Assembly: GCA_947624445.1 (NCBI GenBank)
Contig: CANQKF010000005.1
Location: 31,138 to 95,137, forward strand
Length of the DNA: 64,000 nt
Direction of reading: 5' to 3'
Source of the DNA: an uncultured Clostridia bacterium
GTDB lineage: Bacteria; Bacillota; Clostridia; Christensenellales; Borkfalkiaceae
Part shown: positions 59,121-64,000 of the stretch, one piece after another
How positions within the stretch are numbered: position 1 is the first letter of the stretch
How the letters are laid out: every line of letters starts with the position of its first letter
Notes under the pieces: model-generated
Database searches by the model: none
What the model saw: the letters and a program-made list of their open reading frames with translations, nothing else
What the model was told of the DNA's origin: nothing
Translations under genes and position numbers: made by a program

Positions 59121-59584
59121 TAGATGATGAGAATGACGAAGGCGAGCCCCGCAAGCAGTCCGAGCTTGAGATAGAGCTCCCCGCGCGCCTTTGCCTCCTT
59201 CGCGCTTTCCGCCTTTTTTTCGGATAAATATTGCTTTTTCGCCGCAAAAAAGCCGCTCTGGGATCCGCTGTCGCCCGCGCCGAGCATGGAGAAATAGTTG
59301 ATGAACTCCTCTTTCTCCTCCTGCGCGAGCATGGCGGGCGGCTTGGGCGGCTCGTGGCGCAAAAGGGATTCCACCGCCTTCTGGAAGTCTCCCCCGTAGC
59401 GCTGTTTGCGGAGAAATTCGGGCAACGGCGCCCGCGCATAGGCAAGTTCGCTCAAAAACCGCTCGTTGAACGCCTCGAAATCTGCAAAGAACCGCTTGCG
59501 CATGCGGTATTTATCCGCCGCAAGATAGCCGATGAACACGCAGAAGGCGATGATCGCGCCCGCGAGCAAGAATTTAATCCACAC
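59120..59584 (-). CDS. spoIIIAB: SpoIIIAB
   Basis: A 154-residue membrane protein: N-terminal helix (WIKFLLAGAIIAFCVFIGYLAA), a helical soluble middle resembling GspF/archaellin assembly subunits, and a C-terminal helix (LYLKLGLLAGLAFVILII). The segment YRMRKRFFADFEAFNERFLSELAYARAPLPEFL (in part) is typical. It overlaps spoIIIAA by 11 bp. Slightly shorter than Bacillus SpoIIIAB (171). Confidence 0.92.
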   Translation of the reverse strand: MWIKFLLAGAIIAFCVFIGYLAADKYRMRKRFFADFEAFNERFLSELAYARAPLPEFLRKQRYGGDFQKAVESLLRHEPPKPPAMLAQEEKEEFINYFSMLGAGDSGSQSGFFAAKKQYLSEKKAESAKEAKARGELYLKLGLLAGLAFVILII

Positions 59585-60410
59585 CTTCCCCCTCCCCGTC
59601 CACGATCTCGCCGACCCGCCCGAGCCCGTCGAGGATCACATAGCGCGCAAAGATCTTCGCGGGAACGTCCGCATAGCGGGCGAGGTGCGCGGACGCGAAC
59701 ACCTTGATATTTGCGCAGATCGCCCGCTCCGCCGCGGGATAATCGGCGGGCAGCAGTTCGTCCGTCGCGATGACGTCGGGGCGGAGCGCGCGGATCCCAG
59801 CGGTAAACGCCGTCAGCTTATCCGCAAAGCGGATGACGTCCGAAGTTTCCCCGAGGTCGCCCGCCGAGAGCTCGCCCCGCTCGTCGCTCACCAACAAATT
59901 CACATGCCGCCGCGCCGAGACAAGGCGGCAAAGATCGCGCAAAATGGTCGTTTTTCCCTCCCCGGGCGGCGCCAGGATGAGGACGGAACGCAGCTTGTCC
60001 GCGAGGCAGCGCGCATAGATCTCCTCGGCGCAACCGCGGATCTCGTGCGGCACGCGGATGCACAGCGAGGTCACGTCGCGGACGGCATGCACTTCCCCCC
60101 GTTCATAGACGAAATCCCCCGCAAGTCCGATGCGCGCCCCGCCCTGCGCCGTCACGAAGCCCTGTTTGAGCTGGTTTTCCGCCGCGTACACCGAATAGCC
60201 GCACGCGGCGCGCACGATCTCGCCGATCTCCGCAAGGGTCGGAAGCAGCGCTTCCCCCGCCGCGCAGAGCCCGTGCTCCCCGAGGAAGGAAAACTCCCCC
60301 GCATAGTTGACGGAGAGCGGTTTCCCCGCCCGAACGCGCAGTTCATAGAGCGCGTTCCGGTTGAGATAGTCGAGACAGCGGGCGATCCGTGCGGGCAGGA
60401 ATTCAAGCAC
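59574..60410 (-). CDS. spoIIIAA: SpoIIIAA, ATPase
   Basis: Secretion-type ATPase that energises the SpoIIIA-SpoIIQ channel in the mother cell. I choose GTG 60410 (VLEFLPARIARCLDYLNRN), giving 278 residues that align end to end with the Bacillus protein; the ORF-track start at 60533 lies upstream of the predicted sigma-E promoter. Motifs: LRVRAGKPLSVNY, GGARIGLAGD, Walker A APPGEGKTTILRDLCR and Walker B RPDVIATDEL. The GTG is almost at the expected transcription start, so the mRNA may be leaderless. Confidence 0.92.
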   Translation of the reverse strand: MLEFLPARIARCLDYLNRNALYELRVRAGKPLSVNYAGEFSFLGEHGLCAAGEALLPTLAEIGEIVRAACGYSVYAAENQLKQGFVTAQGGARIGLAGDFVYERGEVHAVRDVTSLCIRVPHEIRGCAEEIYARCLADKLRSVLILAPPGEGKTTILRDLCRLVSARRHVNLLVSDERGELSAGDLGETSDVIRFADKLTAFTAGIRALRPDVIATDELLPADYPAAERAICANIKVFASAHLARYADVPAKIFARYVILDGLGRVGEIVDGEGEGVD

Positions 60411-60413
60411 GCT

Positions 60414-60444
60414 ATACGATATGACGCACGTCCGCAAAATATGA
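60414..60444 (-). promoter_or_regulatory. Candidate sigma-E promoter of the spoIIIA operon
   Basis: On the - strand TCATATT (60444-60438), 14-nt spacer, CATATCGTAT (60423-60414), against the sigma-E pattern KMATATT-N14/15-CATACANT. spoIIIAA-AH is a sigma-E operon in Bacillus. The GTG start is a few bases downstream of the -10. Confidence 0.6.
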
Positions 60445-60466
60445 AAAAAACGGCTTCCGCCGCTTT
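60441..60466 (-). other. Short GC hairpin with T-run upstream of spoIIIAA
   Basis: AGCGGCGGAAGCCGT followed by TTTTTTT on the - strand: a GCGGC/GCCGT stem. It can act as a second terminator for the upstream arabinofuranosidase gene and insulate the sporulation operon. Confidence 0.55.
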
Positions 60467-60515
60467 TGCACATCGCATTTCTTTTGTTTTCCACAGGATC
60501 CGCCCCTGCGCAGTG

Positions 60516-60545
60516 GAAAAAGCGGACCGGCAATCGCCGATCCGC
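60516..60545 (-). terminator. Rho-independent terminator after the GH51 gene
   Basis: On the - strand GCGGATCGGC GATT GCCGGTCCGC followed by TTTTTCC. Confidence 0.8.
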
Positions 60546-60582
60546 CTCCCCCCTTTGCGGTCCGATCGCGCTTTTTGCGCGG

Positions 60583-63186
60583 TCAGGAGATCACAAACAC
60601 GTTGACGCTGTTCTTCTTGACGGTGGCGCGGAGCTCCCCGCCTTCGAGCGCGATCTCGGAGACCGTCGGCTCGATGTGCACCGTCTTGCCCGCCTTGATG
60701 CCGATCTCGTTGATGACGGTGACGTCCTCATGCCAGAGCGTCGTCACGGTCGCCTTGGTCCGCTTGCCGAAATTCTTGAGCTCGGCGCAGAGCGTCTCGT
60801 CGTTCTCCGAAATATTGACGACTTTGAGGTAGATCTTGCCGTCGTCGCCGACCGTCGCGCTTTGGAACACGCGCTCGTTGACCTTCCAGATGTTCTTGAA
60901 GAGCACCTCGTGCCATGCGCCGTCCTTAAAGATGGACGCCGTGAAGGTCTTGCGGGTATATTCGAGGCGGAGCGTGTTCCCCTCGGGAGAATAGCCGAGG
61001 AACTTATCCTTCCCCATCATCTCGCACACGGTGCGCATGAAATCCACGCGCTTATCGAAGGAGACGTCGTATCCCTTGTGGTTCTTGCCGTATTGGCAGC
61101 AGATCGAGAAGCCCGCGCTGTCCATGGTGCCCGTGTCGCGCACGTCCTTCACGCCGACCCCCGCGATAAAGCTCTGCTCGCCCGCGAGACGGCGGAACTT
61201 GATCTCCACATTGCAATCGGAAAATTCCATTGCGTCGAAGTAGTAGCCGTTGAAGGCGTCGCTCTCCTCGATGACCAGCTCGTTGCCCTCGAGGTGCCCG
61301 CCGCGGCAGTTGGGGCAGACCTTCCAATCGCCCAACCCCTCCGCGAAGTCGTGATCGTAGAGGACCTTGCCCGTCGCGCGGTCGTAGACGGTGACGCGGG
61401 AGACCGCGCTCGCCGTCCTGTGGCCGCCGATGAGCAGCCCGCCCGCATTCTCGTCGCTGATCGGCGCGACGTCCGTCAGCGTGTAGCTGCCCGTGTTCCC
61501 CGCGAACATCTGCTGCACATAGTAGTTGGGCGTGAGCATGACGTCGCGCGCGTTGAACCAGATCATGTTGGGCGTCCAGCGGTAGTTGTAGGTCGAGGCG
61601 AAGAGCGGCGCATAGCAGGTCATCTTCACGACGTCGGAATTGCGCTCGCACCCCGTGAGGAACGCCGCCTCGGCGAGCGCGGAGCGCAGATTGTTGTCCC
61701 CGTTGAGCCGCCCTCTGCCGTCGGACATCGTGTGCATGGCGTATTCGCCCATGAACACTTTCGCGCCCTCTCTGTCGTAGCAGTCGTAGCGCTTGGTGTT
61801 GTCGATGAACCACTGGTAGGAGTTATACACATGCTCGTCGACGATCATATCCCGATATTTTTCGTTGATGATCTTCCAGCTCTCGTTGGAATCTTCGGGG
61901 CGGATATCCACGCCGCACGTCGTGACGACGGTGATCCCGAACAGCTGCAAAAGGTCGGTCATGCGGCCCTTATAGATGTATTGCCGCACGCCGAGCAGAC
62001 AGGCGGCGAAATTATCGAAGTATTCGTAGCCCCAATTCTCGTTCCCGATCCCGATATAGTGGAGATCGAAGGGCGCGGGGTGGCCCATATCCGTGCGGAC
62101 TTTCGCCCAATACGCCTCGTTTTTATCCGTGGAGGAGATATCGCCCTTGGCAAAGTAGATGAGATCCGCCACGTTGTCGATGACTTCCTCGCGGAATTGC
62201 CGCGTCCCGGGCACGATGCGCTGGTAGCCCGTCTTGCGCTGTTCCCCCATGCGGATCTGGCACAAAAGGCCGCAGTGCAGCACGGGCAGCGGCGTGGCGC
62301 CGATATCCTCGCAGAGCGCAAAGTATTCGTAGAAGCCGACGCCGTAGGACTGCATATACCGCCAGACGTTGGGGATCTGCTTCCGCTGTTCGAGCGGCCC
62401 CACGGTGTTTCTCCACTTATATTGGTAGTCGAATGCCACGTCGCCCTCGACGACGCACCCCCCGGGGAAGCGCATGAAGGAAGGATGGCAATCCTTCAGC
62501 GCCTGCACGAGCCGCGGCGAAAGTTTGCCGTATTTGTACTTCGCGGGGTCGCCCCAGACCGTCTTGGGAAGCAGGGAAACGTAGTCGATGCCGATCTCTC
62601 CGTTGCCCTCGAGGTTGATGCACAGCCGCCCCATGAAGTCCTTCTCGGCGACGACGGAGGTCGTGACCTTGATCCAATCGCCGTCGCTGTTCGCGGGAAC
62701 GGCGATCTCGCCGATCGTCGTGTGTCTGCCGTGCGCCCCGCGGAGGAACACTTTTACGCTCCCCGCAAAGCCGAGGCGCTTGATCCACATGGAGAAGTTG
62801 TAGGTCTCCCCCTTCTCCACGGGCATGCCGTAGATATCGTAGCCGCCGTTGGTGTAGAACCCGGGGTTCTCGAGATGATAGACCCCGCCGACGCTCAAAT
62901 ACAGATAGCTCGGGTTGTTTTCGTTCATTCCGCCGCGCTTCGAGATCTTTTTGGGCCCCGCGCCATAGATGTCCCAATAGAATCCGTTCGCCTTGCGCGC
63001 CTCGACGGAGCTCTCGCAGTTGTAGTCGTCATACGTAAAATACGCATGCTCGAAGGAATTGTTGATGACCATCTCCGCGTTCAGACCGCCGTCCGCGGCT
63101 TGGTTGATGTCCTCGAAAAAGAGACCGTAGAGATGCTTGGAGACATCTACGCCGCGCTTGGCGGCATCGAGTGTGTACCGTAACAT
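60583..63186 (-). CDS. Alpha-L-arabinofuranosidase, GH51
   Basis: Retaining glycosidase that releases arabinose from plant arabinans and arabinoxylans; no signal peptide, so it acts on imported oligosaccharides. I start at ATG 63186 (MLRYTLDAAKRGVDVS, 867 residues), which has GAGG 5 nt upstream; the ORF-track start is nine codons longer. Layout: N-terminal GH51 strand plus a CBM4/9-like module (about 50-235), the barrel with GIGNENWGYEYF (acid/base Glu) and KVFMGEYAMHT (nucleophile Glu), then a roughly 170-residue jelly-roll-like insertion (YDHDFAEGLGDWKVCPNCRGG onward) before the final beta domain. Monocistronic with strong promoter and terminator. Confidence 0.93.
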   Translation of the reverse strand: MLRYTLDAAKRGVDVSKHLYGLFFEDINQAADGGLNAEMVINNSFEHAYFTYDDYNCESSVEARKANGFYWDIYGAGPKKISKRGGMNENNPSYLYLSVGGVYHLENPGFYTNGGYDIYGMPVEKGETYNFSMWIKRLGFAGSVKVFLRGAHGRHTTIGEIAVPANSDGDWIKVTTSVVAEKDFMGRLCINLEGNGEIGIDYVSLLPKTVWGDPAKYKYGKLSPRLVQALKDCHPSFMRFPGGCVVEGDVAFDYQYKWRNTVGPLEQRKQIPNVWRYMQSYGVGFYEYFALCEDIGATPLPVLHCGLLCQIRMGEQRKTGYQRIVPGTRQFREEVIDNVADLIYFAKGDISSTDKNEAYWAKVRTDMGHPAPFDLHYIGIGNENWGYEYFDNFAACLLGVRQYIYKGRMTDLLQLFGITVVTTCGVDIRPEDSNESWKIINEKYRDMIVDEHVYNSYQWFIDNTKRYDCYDREGAKVFMGEYAMHTMSDGRGRLNGDNNLRSALAEAAFLTGCERNSDVVKMTCYAPLFASTYNYRWTPNMIWFNARDVMLTPNYYVQQMFAGNTGSYTLTDVAPISDENAGGLLIGGHRTASAVSRVTVYDRATGKVLYDHDFAEGLGDWKVCPNCRGGHLEGNELVIEESDAFNGYYFDAMEFSDCNVEIKFRRLAGEQSFIAGVGVKDVRDTGTMDSAGFSICCQYGKNHKGYDVSFDKRVDFMRTVCEMMGKDKFLGYSPEGNTLRLEYTRKTFTASIFKDGAWHEVLFKNIWKVNERVFQSATVGDDGKIYLKVVNISENDETLCAELKNFGKRTKATVTTLWHEDVTVINEIGIKAGKTVHIEPTVSEIALEGGELRATVKKNSVNVFVIS

Positions 63187-63197
63187 AGTTGCCTCAT

Positions 63198-63213
63198 GTG
63201 CGAATCCTCGCAC
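63198..63213 (-). promoter_or_regulatory. Hairpin in the leader of the GH51 mRNA
   Basis: GTGCGA GGAT TCGCAC on the - strand: a perfect 6-bp stem with a 4-nt loop directly before the ATGAGG that contains the ribosome binding site. Could affect initiation; no operator protein is implied. Confidence 0.5.
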
Positions 63214-63236
63214 ACCCCCTGTTTTGATCTACCCAT

Positions 63237-63264
63237 ATTATAACAAGTATTTCCGATTTGTCAA
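63237..63264 (-). promoter_or_regulatory. Sigma-A promoter of the GH51 gene
   Basis: TTGACA (63264-63259), 16-nt spacer, TATAAT (63242-63237). Confidence 0.85.
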
Positions 63265-63356
63265 CATTTTCGTGAAATATTTTACGTTGATCAGAAATAA
63301 TTTTTTCCCGCCCGATTCCGTGAAAAATCCGCACGGCGGAAGCATACTGTATTACG

Positions 63357-63869
63357 ATGAAAAAACTGTGCGCGCTGCTCATCTGCATCGCCGCGGCCCT
63401 CGCGGGCGTCCTCGGCGTGCGGCTCGCCTTCCCGCGGCCGCATTGGCAGCAGGTCAAAAACAGCGGCTTGGATCCCGCCCTCGTCTATGCCGTCGCCCGC
63501 GCGGAAAGCGGGTTCGACGCGCGCGCCCAAAGCCGCGCCGGCGCCTGTGGGCTCATGCAGCTCCTTCCCGAGACCGCGGAATACATCTGCGCCCGCACGG
63601 GGACCGAGTACGACGAGGAAAAGCTCTTCGACGGCGCCTACAATCTCCGCCTCGGCTGCCTGTATCTGACCTATCTCTTTGCGCGCTTTCCCGTGACCGA
63701 GACGGCGCTCGCCGCCTACAACGCGGGCGAAGGCGTCGTTTCCGACTGGCTCAAAGACCCCACTTGCTCTTCCGACGGCGCCAAACTTTCCCGCATTCCC
63801 TACCCCGAAACGGCGCGCTACGTGAAAAAAGTCATAAAATTTCGGAAAATCTATGAATTTTTCTATTGA
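63357..63869 (+). CDS. Lytic transglycosylase (SLT domain, YjbJ/Slt70 type)
   Basis: Peptidoglycan-cleaving enzyme exported by an N-terminal signal/anchor (MKKLCALLICIAAALAGVLGV). The 170-residue protein consists of one SLT domain with catalytic Glu in YAVARAESGFDARAQSRAGA, then GLMQLLPETAEYI, NLRLGCLYLTYLF and ALAAYNAGEG, all hallmark motifs in order. It has no cell-wall binding domain. A promoter could not be identified with confidence. It is transcribed away from the GH51 gene and is followed by a tRNA gene. Confidence 0.94.
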   Translation: MKKLCALLICIAAALAGVLGVRLAFPRPHWQQVKNSGLDPALVYAVARAESGFDARAQSRAGACGLMQLLPETAEYICARTGTEYDEEKLFDGAYNLRLGCLYLTYLFARFPVTETALAAYNAGEGVVSDWLKDPTCSSDGAKLSRIPYPETARYVKKVIKFRKIYEFFY

Positions 63870-63875
63870 TATTTG

Positions 63876-63904
63876 TTGACTTTTTTTTGCGGATGCGCTA
63901 AAAT
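63876..63904 (+). promoter_or_regulatory. Promoter of tRNA-Leu
   Basis: TTGACT (63876-63881), 17-nt spacer, TAAAAT (63899-63904), about 20 nt before the tRNA. Confidence 0.7.
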
Positions 63905-63925
63905 AAGAAAGCTGTCAGAAAAAAT

Positions 63926-64000
63926 GCGGTCGTGGCGGAATTGGCAGACGCGCAAGACTAAGGATCTTGTGGGATGACCGTGCAGGTTCAACTCCTGTCG
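63926..64000 (+). tRNA. tRNA-Leu (anticodon AAG), 3' end cut by the window
   Basis: Class II tRNA: acceptor 5' strand GCGGTCG, D-arm TGGCGGAATTGGCAGACGCG, anticodon stem CAAGA/TCTTG with loop CTAAGGA (anticodon AAG), variable arm TGGGATGACCGT and T-arm CAGGTTCAACTCCTG. The last acceptor bases and CCA lie beyond the window. The A at position 34 is unusual for a bacterial tRNA-Leu. Confidence 0.85.

Noticed and set aside
60466-63183. 905-aa + strand ORF
   Set aside because: Antisense to the GH51 gene; no domain and it crosses the GH51 terminator.
63322-63356. Sigma-E-like promoter before the lytic transglycosylase
   Set aside because: CATACTGT resembles a sigma-E -10, but the -35 (GAAAAAT) is poor and the -10 nearly touches the ATG; not strong enough to list.

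Overview
The window is a gene-dense, GC-rich piece of chromosome from an endospore-forming Clostridia-type bacterium (Bacillota). The evidence is a complete spoIIIAA-AH operon, spoIVB, a SpoIIM-like gene, spoVG and a GerW (YtfJ) gene, together with Firmicute gene orders (spoIIIA - yqhY - nusB - folD - ispA - dxs - tlyA - nadK - argR - recN - spoIVB; lysA - M50 protease - scpA - scpB - DUF2953 - gerW - dacF - rluB; cmk - plsC - ispH/rpsA). The base composition and the glgC/glgD pair suit an uncultured gut lineage such as Christensenellales, but that placement is inference. No phage, insertion sequence, CRISPR array or rRNA is visible.

Layout. At 0-2 kb groES-groEL run leftwards. From 2 to 38.4 kb nearly everything is on the + strand: comEB-ppiA-purB, dinB, tRNA-Trp, a GNAT/RNase HI fusion, a VTT membrane protein, a five-gene biotin-dependent carboxyltransferase/Na+-pump operon (8.9-13.6 kb), a flavoprotein, a chorismate mutase/CMP kinase fusion with plsC and an IspH/S1 fusion, htpG, a cold-shock gene, a D-lactate dehydrogenase, murC, a complete glycogen operon (glgB-C-D-A-P plus a GH13 glycosidase, 24.5-34.8 kb), a tyrosine recombinase, hflX and lexA. 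From 38.4 to 63.2 kb everything is on the - strand: the rluB/dacF/gerW/scpBA/M50/lysA block, dac2/spoIIM/spoIVB/recN/argR/nadK, tlyA/dxs/ispA/folD/nusB/yqhY, the spoIIIA operon and a GH51 arabinofuranosidase. A lytic transglycosylase and a tRNA-Leu cut by the window end return to the + strand.

Points of interest. (1) A 40-bp near-perfect inverted repeat with a 6-bp centre lies about 125 bp upstream of a XerS-like recombinase gene, with a third half-site touching that gene's -35 box. It has dif geometry and sits about 3 kb from the global + to - strand switch, so it may be the chromosome dimer resolution site. (2) A family of small dispersed palindromes (arms GTAYTATG / CATARTAC) recurs at seven places, three of them overlapping reading frames of unrelated genes. 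(3) The tRNA-Trp 3' end plus its terminator is duplicated 151 bp downstream, and a 23-bp block holding its promoter -10 box is duplicated in tandem upstream. (4) Several strong sigma-A promoters place the -10 box only 6-12 nt before the start codon (nadK, lysA, the M50 protease, the recombinase and a 57-aa Cys-rich protein missed by the ORF track), which implies leaderless mRNAs. (5) Two unusual fusions are present: AroH-Cmk and GNAT-RNase HI.
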